A stretch of DNA of 64,000 nucleotides from Diphasiastrum complanatum (taxonomy: Eukaryota; Streptophyta; Lycopodiopsida; Lycopodiales; Lycopodiaceae): NCBI GenBank assembly GCA_029204225.1, contig CM055109.1:43957054-44021053 (forward strand), read 5' to 3'. A program made the position numbers and the translations under genes. Positions within the stretch are counted from its first letter, which is position 1; each line of letters starts with the position of its first letter. Below the pieces are notes generated by a model, which saw only the letters and a list, made by a program, of their open reading frames with translations, searched no databases and was not told the DNA's origin. Of the stretch, positions 10,136 to 20,358 are shown in pieces.

Positions 10136-11900
10136 ATGGCTTCCATGTGCGTCAGCTGATTGTCCCTGGTTTTGCTGCTATTTGTGTTGTTGGCGTTGTG
10201 CTCTAGTAAGAACTCTAATGCTGAAAGGATCCTATTAGGTTGTTTAGGATAGTCTTTGAAGCTGTGTTTGCGAACACAGTCGGGACATTCTGCATGGTAT
10301 TGATTTTTAACTTTACAGTCAGCCATGAAATGTCTAGTTTCACCATAGATAAAGCAGCGGTTGCTCATGGGTCCGGTGGCGATAGCATAACCATCTTGGA
10401 TGGCTAGCTGAGTTGGGTTGTCTTGTGGTGTGGAATACTCAGCTTGTTTGCACGAGCATGAGTTGTCGGTTTGATACTGGTGATTGCTAGATGATGGAAT
10501 TGATGTATCAAGATGATATGATTGATCGTAAGAGTTTTCTACCAGGTGTGTGTGTGCAGACTCTCGAGGATGTCTATTTTTTTGTGCTCCTAGATCTTGT
10601 TGTCCTCGTGGTGGTGGTCCTAAGAGTGCCGGCTATTGTTGAGGTTGATGTCTAGGTGGTCTGGGCAACTCTTGTATATGGATCTGGTTGTTTCGTGGTG
10701 AATAGGGCGTGTGTTGTTGCTGTGAAACAAATGGTTGTCGAGGAGGTCGATAATATCCTCCTGACTGGTTGTGAGGCTGATTCCTCGGGTTATAATAGCA
10801 ATAAAGGGAGGTATGCCCCATAAAGTCACAAATTTCACATTTGATCAAGAAGGTATCTGGGACCGGTTGGTACGAAGGGCACTCATTGCCAGTGTGTGTA
10901 CCTCGGCAGTGAGGGCGCCACGTGTTCTCTCATCTATGATGGATTTGGCCAGTGGGTAACTGACCTGGCATCGAACTTTGGATAGACTTAAGAGTGTTTT
11001 GAAACTCTTTGGTGAGTTTCTCCATCTGTTGTTGGTATTGCTGATTAAGCAACTCCATCTGTGTTTTCCATAACTGTTCTCGTGTGTCATCGTTTGGTCT
11101 AACTTCTTGAACAACACGATGTGCTCTCCGTTCTCGTGGTTCCTCAACATCTGAGCCCTCGTCTTCTTCTCGAATGGCAACAGACATGGCTTGTTTTAAT
11201 GATGTATATTCACCATTGGAACGGAGTTCATGTCTGATCCATCGAGGAAGTCCAACGAGGAACCAAATGATGAGCATGGACTCGGTAGGTTGCTCTTGTA
11301 CCTGACTTTTTAATCATTTAAATCGTTCGATATAGTCATGTACTTTTTTGTTTTTTGTCATTTTGATATTACTTAGTTTGACAAAAGGACTTTCGATCAA
11401 GTGAAAAGGCTTGAACCATTTGATAAATGTCTCTTTCAAGAGTAACCAGTCATGTTTATCTTCATGATTAAGGTTAAAAGCCACTCTCATGTTCGATCGA
11501 TTATGGTCATCGAGAAGAGCTGTACCGTGGCCTCTGGTGCTGTTTCACTGTAGACGTCACAAGCGTTCTCAAAGACTTGGAAAAATCGCTGAGGATCAGT
11601 GTTACCATCGTACTTAGGTAAGTCTAGCTTTGGGGTCCTTTTTTCAGTACGTGGATCATTATTTGCGAAATCTCGGTTTAAGTGAGCTCGTGCATGGGAT
11701 GATTCGACAACATGGAATTGTGGTCGTTCGTAAGGAGCTTCATAATGCGTAGGTTCCCATCTATCGAATGGGTTTGTGGATGGCTCTTGGACTTGGGATT
11801 TCATCCTTGAATGCCTGTTAAATCGAGCCTGTTCGGTAGATGGTGAGACCATCTCTGGTGGATAGTCCTCTGTAGTATTCGGATCGTTAGGGCGATCCAT
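10132..11900 (-). pseudogene. gag: gypsy gag polyprotein, frame-damaged
   Basis: Gag builds the virus-like particle in which plant retrotransposons reverse-transcribe their RNA. Reading starts at the ATG ending at 11900. A capsid-like stretch follows, with the WFLVGLPRW region at about 11240-11280, then a glutamine-rich coiled segment and CCHC zinc knuckles. The second knuckle has the form C-x2-C-x4-H-x4-C (CDFMGHTSLYC) near 10815-10850. A third, at about 10330-10368, reads CFIYGETRHFMADC and has lost its second cysteine. At least four stops or frameshifts interrupt it (near 11487, 11310, 10925 and 10620). The copy at 57340-59100 is about equally long and differs in its breaks, which confirms the reading frame by comparison. 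Confidence 0.85.
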
Positions 11901-12159
11901 GACAGCTCGTAGAGTGTCATAGGATGGTGGAAATAAACTCGTGCACTCTGGGTACGGTGGATACGGATGTCAGAATGCGGGTGTTGTGGTCTGTTACCGG
12001 TTGATTTCGGTTTGGGATGGTCGACGGAGGTCGTTTGAAGACCGCAAATCGTAATATTACGGTCTATTGTAGTTTGTGATGGTTAAGGACGGATGTGCAT
12101 CGGTCGGAACTTGAGTGAGGTTTCGACTCAGGTTGAAATTTGACAGGGTTCCGGTCGAG

Positions 12160-12750
12160 TTTTTTTATTGAGCACTTCGGTTGAGATGTGAAGTAGGCCG
12201 TCGGTTGAGAGGGGACTGTGTCCTCCGGTTGAGATTCAAGAGCAGTGTGCCGGTTGAGATTTGAGCAGAGTGCTCCGGTTGAGATTTGAGAAGGGTGCTC
12301 CGGTCAAGATCGGAGTAGAGTGTTCCGGTCGAGATCTGAGTAGAGTGCTTCGGTCGAGATTGGACTGAACACTCCGGTTGAGATGTGATGGCAGTGCTCC
12401 GGTCGAGTTTTTTACTGAGCACTTCGGTTGAGATGCGAGCAAAATGCTCCGGTTGAGAAATGATGGCAGTGCTCCGGTCGAGTTCTTACTGAGCACTCCG
12501 GTTGAGAATTGATGACAGTACTCCGGTCGAGCTTTTACTGAGCACTCCGGTTGAGATGCGAGCGAAATGCTCCGGTTGAGAATTTTGGCAGTGCTCTGGT
12601 CGAGTTTTTATCTAAGCACTCCGGTTGAGATATGACATTTTCGTTCGGTTGACAGGTATGAGGTAGTGGTCCGGCTCCGGTTGAGATTGTGGAGCTCGTC
12701 GTGGTGAGGATTGTGAGACTCCGGTCGAGAAACGAGCAGGACTTCGGTCC
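12160..12750 (-). repeat. Leader tandem-repeat array (CTCCGGTYGAGA type)
   Basis: The leader between primer site and gag is made of degenerate units of roughly 28-60 bp, each with a CTCCGGTTGAGA or CTCCGGTCGAGT core (plus-strand reading). Alternate units add a short spacer such as TTTTTACTGAGCA. It has no coding sense. The same core recurs at 6150-6480, in the leader at 50760-51209 and at 56794-57020. Confidence 0.85.
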
Positions 12751-12841
12751 AGACCGACGGGATGAGCTCGTCAATGAGCTCTCAGATGATGGTGTCGCAA
12801 CATTGGAGAATGAGATAGGGCTTGGTTGAGCGTGTGTGTAG

Positions 12842-12859
12842 CTGTGGAATGACGCCAAA
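12842..12859 (-). other. Candidate primer-binding site
   Basis: Directly inside the 5' LTR the minus strand reads TTTGGCGTCATTCCACAGC. The TGGCG start is like primer sites complementary to tRNA-Asp used by some plant gypsy elements, but only part of it agrees, so the tRNA is uncertain. Confidence 0.45.
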
Positions 12860-13774
12860 TGTTCACTTATTCACTGAATCTGTGAACATGTTCTTTTCTT
12901 TTTGCTACTTATCTCTCTTGGATTACCTTTGTCGTTATGGTTCTTTTCTGATTATTCTTCTTATTAGAACGTTTACAGAGCAAAAGCAATATTCAAGGAT
13001 GCATTACGTATTTCCCAGTCTGTCAGTGGGTAACTCAAATCTGATACTCAGCTACATGCATACACTAGCCATGCAACAATCTACAGCTCAAACAAATCAG
13101 GATTCAGCACAGAGAGCGATCCTACTACTAACTACTGAATCAAAGAACACTCAAGAACTAGAATAGCTACTGAAACCAAAACCGGATTCAAGAATAAGAA
13201 ACAAGATTCCTAATAGCATTTAACAATCTAGGAATCAAGAAACATACATTACTTGAGACCTAAATTATCCAAGAACATCAAGAACTAGAATGTCAAAACT
13301 ATGCAAGATTTACACCACATTTCCAGCCTCTATAATTTACTTGAGTGCTGATTTCTACAAGATTCCACAAGCAAGAATTGAAGCTAATCCACAACTAAGC
13401 AAGAACAAGAAACAAGAATCTAGTTAATTCACAAGCAAGAAATCAAGCATGCTCATAGAAATATCACTCAAGATCATTTCCATGAACAAGGAGCTTAGTG
13501 ATCTTCAAGAACTCGTGGAGGATCCTCTTTATTAGTTCAAGAGAACTTGAAAATACAATCAAAAGCTCCCTCACAAGAGAGGTACTAGCTCCTACATGGT
13601 CATTCCTTCTTTGAGATACACCACGTAGGCTCACATAGTTAATCACTATCTGCCTAGCTAGTATTTCCTCGGCTCTCAGCTTCTTCTGCTCTCTTCCTTC
13701 TGAGACCTCCTCGGTCATGGGTGAGAGATAACTTGTGTCTTCAACTTGGCTCGGCACTAGAGAATCGGCTAACA
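12860..13774 (-). repeat. 5' LTR of the 13-kb gypsy element (915 bp, promoter-deleted)
   Basis: Same sequence as the LTR at 716-1814 with scattered substitutions, a loss of about 171 bp near 13580 and a second loss of 13 bp near 13678. The larger loss removes the TATA-like element, so this 5' LTR probably cannot start transcription in the normal place. Confidence 0.93.
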
Positions 13775-13779
13775 TAAGA

Positions 13780-14512
13780 TATAAAATGTCTACATGGAGA
13801 AACCCGTGCTCGTGATTGTTGTATAGGTCCATAACATAAAATATAGAAAAACGTCCATTTGAGCATTGTTGAAACAATGCAAATCAACAAGAGCACTTTT
13901 TCAATACTAGGCTTCAAAAGCTTTGTCACTGAAAATCACACTCTTGAGTATTATCCACACTAATTCATTATTATTGTGGATGTTCATATTCTAATTGGAT
14001 TACACATGGAAAATAAGGTACATTTTACTCTTTATCAAGAAATAATTCACCTTGCTTATCAGTATATACATATCAGTTTTTAAATGTGTTTGCAATTTTA
14101 TTTTAAACTATAGATACTTATATATATATATACTAGTAAAGAGTGCCCAATGGAGACCAATCTTCATATATATGCATTTTTATTTCAACCTTTCTAGTGG
14201 AAAGTTTGATAATTTAAAAAATCCTTAGAGCACCCTTCAAATTTTTGATAATGAAAGTCTCATTTGTTTAACACCTTTCACCATGAAAGTATGTACATGC
14301 ACTTCAAAACACTATGTGTGTTGGTAAAGGATAATTTGAATTTGGAGTGGGCCCCTTAGATGCATGCATGGGGAGGAGGGCCATGTATCCTTTTCCCCAT
14401 ACATGCATCCTCTTCCCCAAGTTTTCTAGTTAGAAAAAGCTCATGCATGGGTGAGGGGAGGAGGATGCATGGGTGCAACCATACACATGCGCAAAAGTGT
14501 ACATAAGTTTAA

Positions 14513-14514
<2 letters not shown>
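13780..14514. other. AT-rich spacer between gypsy and hAT elements
   Basis: No gene seen. It contains several short GCATGCATGG/CCTCTTCCCC blocks around 14360-14470 that look like local duplications. It is the other half of the locus interrupted by the 13-kb gypsy element. Confidence 0.55.

Positions 14515-14552
<38 letters not shown>
14515..14552. repeat. (AT)n microsatellite, left of the hAT element
   Basis: Pure AT run that forms the target into which the hAT element inserted; it resumes at 18405-18434. Confidence 0.95.
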
Positions 14553-14554
<2 letters not shown>

Positions 14555-14640
14555 TAGGTCCCGCGGTACTGGGTACCGCGGATCCCGGTACCGCGGGACC
14601 ATACTGGTACCGCGGTAACATGATGGTACCGCGGTACCAC
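14553..14640. repeat. hAT left terminal and subterminal repeats
   Basis: Terminal CATAGG followed by repeated GGTACCGCGG words. It contains a perfect 13-bp inverted repeat, GGTCCCGCGGTAC at 14557-14569 against 14588-14600, able to form a hairpin. Such subterminal repeats are the usual transposase binding sites of hAT elements. Confidence 0.85.
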
Positions 14641-14923
14641 AATATAATAATATATTTATTATTTAATATTTTTTTTAATTTTTTTTTATCTAAACCTACC
14701 CGCCCCCCTCGCATTTCCTCTGAAATTTTTTTGAGCCCTCTCCGCCCTGCCATCGCTACTAGTTTTTCTTGCCTGCCTTTGATTCCTTGCGTCGCCCATC
14801 GCCCACGCAACGCCCTGCCTTGCATCTGATTTCCTTTGCCCTGCATTCGTCCATTTTCAGCGTCTCTCCAACAGTGAACCCTGCTGTTTTTTTTCCAGCA
14901 ATCCATCCCTCATTTCATCTGCA

Positions 14924-17921
14924 ATGGTGCAATCCGACCTTTCCGGTCTGTGGGACGAGGTAGACATTGTCAGGCGGGTTGCCGACAAGGCCAACAAGAC
15001 CGGTCAGAAAATCGTGCACTGCCGATACTGTCTCGTCGAGTTTGCTGCATCCCTCACTCGCCTTAAAGGCCATCTGCTCGGTGCACGCGCCAAAAATGGT
15101 GCCACCTTGAATGCTGCCCCTTGTGGCAGCATGACCGTCCCCGACAGGCAGCGACTACTGGACACCTACGGGCCGCGGCTCGTGGCAGGGGAAAACACCA
15201 TTTCGGAGGGCGTTCTCCGATTTTGCACCGCTCCTTATGTGACTAACCCAGAGTTGCTGCCTGCTTGGCTGGCACGCACGAGGAGAGGGAGTGCATCCTC
15301 CTCTGGTCCCTTTGCCCCTCAGACAGCTCTGCCTCATGCACTCCCATCTGCTCAGATTCCGGTGGATCCCGTCCCATCGCGTCCGACAGTTGCCACTGCG
15401 GTTCCACCACCACCCACTGTTGCTCGCACTCCACCAGTCTACGACTTTCTCATGGACTCTCCGCCACCCGAGCAGGCCCAGGATGGTACTGGGTGGGCCT
15501 TCGAGGATGTGGAAGAGATCCCTTCTTCCTTCCCTTCCCATCCGGATGACCTCCTCAGCCAGCAGTTTTCGTACCCCATGCCAGATGTTGCCCCTCCACC
15601 AGTGCACCCCACCTATGCTGCTGCACCCATCCCTGCCAGTGCATCCCACTCTCCCCAATCCATGTCTACAGCCGATGCATCCACCAGCGCCCAGCCTGTC
15701 GCGTCATCGTCCATTCCCGTCACGGTTGGTGCACCGTGCTGGAGGTCCACCACCCGTCGTCCACCAGGGAGAGCCCTCGTGCAGCAGACCATTCGCGGCG
15801 CGCATCAGCCGCACATGGACAGAGAGGCCACACAGGCCGTGGCCAGTCTGGTTTACGAGCTGAACCTGCCCTTTGCCATCACCGACTCTGAGCCCTTCAG
15901 AAGGGCCTTCCGCCTTGCACAGTCTGTCAGCCCTAGCTGGAGAGTCCCTAGTTCAGAGGTTGTCCGCACACACATGCTGAGGGATAGGGTCGAGTCCTTG
16001 TCTAGAGAGATGGAGCCTCTGCGTCGGCACTGGGCCACTTACGGTTGCAGCATCATGTCCGATGGCTGGACTGATGTCAGGAGGAGGCCGATCCTCAACA
16101 TACTGGTCTCCAGCTGCATGGGCACACAGTTTTTGAGGGCAGTGGATTGCAGCAGGGGGGGGAGAGTCATATCTGCAGAGTTCATGTTTGATGTCATCAG
16201 GTCTTCCATCCTAGCCATAGGCCCACAGCATGTCGTCACGATGGTGACGGACAATGCCACGAACTGCATTCAGATGGGTGTACTGCTAGAGGCCGAGTTC
16301 CCTTATATTGTTCATACCCCCTGTGCAGCCCACGACATAGACCTTTTGATGGGGGACATTGGAGCACTTCCCTGGGTTAGAGCCATTGTCCGGGAGGCCC
16401 TCTTCCTGGTGACTTTTGTCACCAGAAAGAGGCGTGTTCTTGCCATGTTCCGGGTGTTTAGCCATCTGGACCTCCGTAAGCCAGCCCCCACGCACTTTGC
16501 ATTCGACTTGGTGGTCATCGACCGTTTGATCAGGTGCAGGGCCCAGCTTCTACAGATGGTTGCCAGTGATCTTTGGGGTGCCAGTACATTTCCGCACACT
16601 GAGGATGGGGAGCACTTTTCTTCCACGGTGAGGGGAGACCAGTTCTGGAGGGATGCACAGACATTGTCAGGACTGCTTCAACCACTCTACATTGTGCTCC
16701 GCATGGCTGACAGCGAGGGGTCGACACTTGGACTGGTGTATGAGCTCATGGACCGGATTGGAAAGTTCCTGCAGCTGCCCATCTTGCAGCCAGAGAGGTA
16801 AGCGGTATAGTGTTGCAATTGACCTTTATCTTTTCAGTACTTGCTAGTTTGTTTTTCTGTCAATGTTAAGCTTTTTCGTAATGCCCTAAACCACATGCCT
16901 CACCTGCAGGATGACAGAGCTGAAGTTCATATGGGAGACGCGATGGAACTACTTCCACAGGAGTATCCACAGCGTTGCACACATGCTGCATCCCCTCTTC
17001 CTCTCTCCGACACAGATCGCAGACAGGGAGCTCGAGGCCGATTGGCTTTAGTACATTCACAGGGTGGGTCCACACATAGGTTTGGATCCTATCAGGCTCA
17101 TGGAGGAGCTCGCTGCATTTCGTTTCGGCATGGGCACATTCGGCCACCCGGCTGTCCAGGATCCAGAGAGGAGGCAGCTACCCATTACCTGGTGGACCAT
17201 GTTCGGTAGCACATACCCATCTATACAGCGTCTTGCACTACGTGTCCTTTCTCAGGTATGCATCTCATTTTATCCTCCATTTTTTGTGTTTCGTTGAAGT
17301 TTCACCTTTGCCACAATGTGCTGAAGTATTTCAATGCACGCACCACAGGACTGTGCTGCCTCTGTGTGTGAGCGTAATTGGAGCACATGGGCACTGATTC
17401 ACACGAGGAGAAGAAACCGGTTGTCAGTGAGTCAGTTGGAGCGGTTGGTGTTCTGTAGCACCAACGCACGTCTCGCCAGGAGGCTTCCGACCATTACGAG
17501 CGCATTGCAGGTGATAAGCTAATCTTTCATAGCATGTTGGTTGACTCCTGGTATGTTGGTTTCATTTCTTGAAAAAGTTGTCTCTCTGACATGCAAATTT
17601 TAAACCTTGCAGACGAAGATATCTGATTTGGAGCGCCAGGTTGACTTGCCTACGGACAGCACCCATCCCATGCCTGCAGATGACCTGGGCACACAGTTGA
17701 TGGCAGAGAGAGAGAGGGAGCTTGCCGAGATGAGAGAGAGAGAGCTCAGCCATCTCGATCGACCTTCTCCTCACAGCACCCTGATCCTTGAACACCCTCT
17801 CACAGCACCCTGGCTCTCAAACAGCCTCTCACAGCCTGTCACCGGCTCTCGCTTGCTCTCTCACTGTCTATCACTAGCCCTCTCACAGCCTCTGAAAATG
17901 CCGACCACAATGGCATTGTGA
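14924..17921 (+). pseudogene. hAT transposase, four exons, one in-frame stop
   Basis: Exons 14924-16797, 16910-17255, 17349-17510 and 17613-17921 join in phase (GT...AG at every junction), giving 897 codons including the end. TAG at 17049 is in frame and breaks exon 2, so this copy is called a pseudogene. From the N-terminus: BED-type zinc finger (C33, C36 in HCRYC, then LKGHL and a later Cys); a Pro/Ser-rich linker (about residues 100-290); the hAT catalytic region with Asp380 in MSDGWTD and Asp443 in VTDNATN; then the C-terminal dimerisation region LPITWWTMFG, LALRVLSQ and CERNWSTWALIHTRRRNRL. The transposase would bind the subterminal repeats and cut out the element. The start is the first ATG of the long frame. 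The length fits plant hAT proteins. Exon 4 is a low-complexity tail and is the least certain. Confidence 0.85.
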
Positions 17922-18303
17922 GTGCCTATTTATCCCCACAGCCTGATCGGCCATGTGGATCCCCATCATCCCTCCATGTGCCTCCGTACCTGCCCCCATG
18001 TGATGCTCCCCCCTGTGTTGGTCTCCCATTGGGCCCATGGTCTGCTCACCCACAATGCCCATGTGCCTCTATACTTGCCCCCATGTGATGCTACCCCCCT
18101 GTGTTGGTCTCCCATTGGCCCCTCGGTCTGCTCACTCGCAGTGCCCATGTGCCATTGCAACAGTCCCCTGCATCATGTACTGTACCCTCTTTTTTTACAC
18201 CCAGAACCCCCTCTTTTTACTTTTTTTTGTCCTTTTTTGGTAGTTAATATGCAAAAAAAAATTACTAAAAATATATTAAAAAATAAAAAAAAATATTAAA
18301 AAT

Positions 18304-18402
18304 GGTACCGCCCTGGTACCGCGGATCCCAGGGCGGTACCGTACCGGCGGTACCACTGATATGGTACCGGCGGTACCATACCAGCGGTACCAGAGGGTAC
18401 TA

Positions 18403-18404
<2 letters not shown>
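18304..18404. repeat. hAT right terminal and subterminal repeats
   Basis: Repeated GGTACCGGCGG / GGTACCGCCC words ending in GGGTACTATG. It contains a perfect 13-bp inverted repeat, GGTACCGCCCTGG at 18304-18316 against 18328-18340, mirroring the hairpin at the left end. Confidence 0.85.

Positions 18405-18434
<30 letters not shown>
18405..18434. repeat. (AT)n microsatellite, right of the hAT element
   Basis: Continuation of the AT tract found at 14515-14552, separated from it by the hAT element. Confidence 0.93.
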
Positions 18435-18436
<2 letters not shown>

Positions 18437-18960
18437 TTCAAGTATATAAGTAATTGGAAATGATGCAATACTAAAAAATACCAGGATTAAGATGGATAAA
18501 GCTCCATAAGACCATCGACAATCGATGCATGTGCGTAAAATGAGAATTTGAATATGAGCTTCAATCCTGAACAAATAGCTAGACAAAACAACTAGAGATC
18601 ACAAGTTGATCACTACAGAGAAAATTGTTTTATATAATGGTCTGTAACATTGCTGAAAGTATAATCATTATACATTGCAACGATCTTCAAAGACCCCTGG
18701 GTATACATAACAATGAACCCAATGTAACCACTAGTATTGAATACTTGGCACTTAGATGATATCAACTACTATTTTTTTGGCATTTTTTTGGGGTGAAAAA
18801 TGCTTCTTCTTTTTTTATAGTAAAAATGCCTTTTTGAGTTTTTTGGGTGAAAAAACTCAAAAAAAAAATTTAATTAATTTTCGAAAACTGTCGTGGGTGC
18901 CGTGGATTTTTTCTCCACTGCACTTGTATGGCACCCGTGCCGTACAACAGCACTTGAAAC
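18435..18960. other. Spacer, no gene seen
   Basis: AT-rich sequence with homopolymer T and A runs (18768-18870). Nothing codes here that I recognise. Confidence 0.5.
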
Positions 18961-18961
18961 T

Positions 18962-18979
18962 ATGATATATATATATCTA

Positions 18980-19050
<71 letters not shown>

Positions 19051-19114
19051 ATCTCTATATATGTATGTATGTATGTATATGTGTATCTATGTATGTGTGT
19101 GTGTGTGTGCGTGT

Positions 19115-19145
<31 letters not shown>

Positions 19146-19160
19146 CACATATATATACTA
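18962..19160. repeat. Compound (TA)n-(AC)n-(GT)n microsatellite with palindrome
   Basis: (TA)n to about 19014, then (AC)n to 19048, then GTAT repeats. From 19076 to 19155 there is a near-perfect palindrome centred at 19114/19115, with arms reading ATGTGTATCTATGT...GTGT and ACAC...ATAGATACACAT. Confidence 0.93.
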
Positions 19161-19375
19161 GTTGCTTGTGCTTGTCAATGACGGGCAATGGGCACTTACC
19201 CACACAAAGTGTTTATATAATTTTGGAGGCTGTGTTTTTTTTACCATTTTTTTTAAAAACCTATTTAGCTTTTCCTTTTGCAAATGGGTGACATTTTTCG
19301 CAAACAAAGCATGACATTTTTGCCGGCAAAAGCATGACATTTTTTACGACACCTCACATTCTCTCTCTAAAATAG

Positions 19376-19376
<1 letters not shown>

Positions 19377-19421
<45 letters not shown>
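19377..19421. repeat. (TA)n microsatellite
   Basis: Pure TA run of about 45 bp. Confidence 0.95.
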
Positions 19422-19423
<2 letters not shown>

Positions 19424-20253
19424 GTAAGATTGAATCCAATCAACCACATGATTCCAAGTTCCGGCATAGGCTATACTACCCACCTTTTAGAAATTCAAGC
19501 CAGTTGCCAATGTTGGAGGTCATTACCAAACACAAAGCTTACTCATGCTTAGGTATCATAATTTACTTGCTACATAAGATCAAGGATGCACAATCAAATA
19601 GAATATGAAACACCAACAATGAATGACTTTTCAACAAGCATTTGGTTTCTCATTGGTTAACATTTGAAGGAGCATGCCATGCCTCTTAGCAGTTTCAAGA
19701 ATGCCATGCTAGCACTTTATTAGATTTAAACATGTCTATTTCATTTGTAATATGAACTTTGTATAGAAGCATTCAAGTCTAGCTAGAAAAAATATTTGAT
19801 AATTCATTTTAGTCGTTAACTCATTAAAAAAAAAACTCAGCCTTTTTAACTACCTAGCTAGGACTACTTAGCCTTTAGAACTCAAGTTAACGAGATGTAG
19901 GAGATTCAGTTAGAGGAGAATGGTTCAGGTGCTCCCATCATTTTATAAAGCCAAAATGATTCCTCCATATCCTAGCATGGTTGGTAGGTACTAGTTTTAA
20001 AGTTATCTTTCACACAAATTGGCGCTGTCTTTCATTGATCTTCTAATGTATAGAGCTCATGACTTATCTTCATAATAATAATCTTGTGAATGTCATCTAC
20101 CCTCTAGGATGCCTTATGGTCCATAGCAGTTGTGAGGAGTGATATTGGACATGTGGCATCATCTGGTTGGATAAGAACAGCCCAATTTTGAGCCATAACA
20201 AGGGCTTCTAAATCGTTTTTAATCTTCATTGTAGATCTAAAACTGCTATGTAT
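19422..20253. other. Spacer, no gene seen
   Basis: Unremarkable AT-rich sequence without a credible frame or repeat. Confidence 0.5.
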
Positions 20254-20358
20254 GGTATTCGTCATCCAAAGGTGGGCTACTTGCTATAGCCACCCTCGCC
20301 GCTCCAACGGCTCAAGGGTGCTACAGCAGGGGTAGCCCACCTCTGGATGGCGGATACC
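20254..20358. mobile_element. Foldback element of about 105 bp (MITE-like or hairpin RNA)
   Basis: The two ends are inverted repeats: GGTATTCGTCATCCAAAGG at the left against GGTATCCGCCATCCAGAGG read from the right, followed by GTGGGCTAC in both. About 45 bp per arm pair with a few mismatches, and the loop is only about 10 bp. It is GC-rich compared with its surroundings. It may be a miniature DNA transposon or a hairpin RNA source; no clear target duplication could be seen. Confidence 0.7.

Larger units (their letters stand above)
716..13774 (-). mobile_element. 13-kb Ty3/gypsy-type LTR retrotransposon with extra 3' region
   Basis: A complete but decayed element read on the minus strand. It is bounded by two LTRs (716-1814 and 12860-13774), both running TG...CA, and by perfect target-site duplications TAAGA at 711-715 and 13775-13779. 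The order on the minus strand is 5' LTR, tRNA-primer-site candidate, repeat-filled leader, gag, protease, RT/RNase H, integrase, a second repeat array, a long accessory reading-frame region, 3' LTR. Integrase after RNase H defines the gypsy order. Frameshifts, stops, loss of the front half of RT and a promoter deletion in the 5' LTR show that it is not autonomous now. The internal length and the accessory region recall large plant gypsy lineages such as Tat/Ogre or Athila, but I cannot assign the lineage by eye. Confidence 0.93.
14553..18404 (+). mobile_element. hAT-superfamily DNA transposon, 3852 bp
   Basis: The element starts CATAGGTCCC and ends, read inward on the minus strand, CATAGTACCC, giving short imperfect terminal inverted repeats. 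Both sides are flanked by ATATATAT, the 8-bp duplication size of hAT elements, although the target is an (AT)n tract, so the duplication cannot be proven. Both ends are packed with GGTACCGCGG-type subterminal repeats (14557-14638 and 18304-18397). It encodes one spliced transposase on the plus strand. A single in-frame stop in exon 2 suggests a recently inactivated copy. Confidence 0.88.

Noticed and set aside
14430-14906. 158-codon minus-strand frame across the hAT left end
   Set aside because: Its middle is the translated AT microsatellite (YIYIYI), and it crosses the transposon boundary.
15155-15658. 167-codon minus-strand frame inside the hAT transposase
   Set aside because: Shadow of GC-rich transposase exon 1 on the other strand. 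The plus strand carries the BED finger and catalytic motifs.
18893-19291. Open frame of 132 codons with HTHTHT and YIYIYI runs
   Set aside because: Translated microsatellite.
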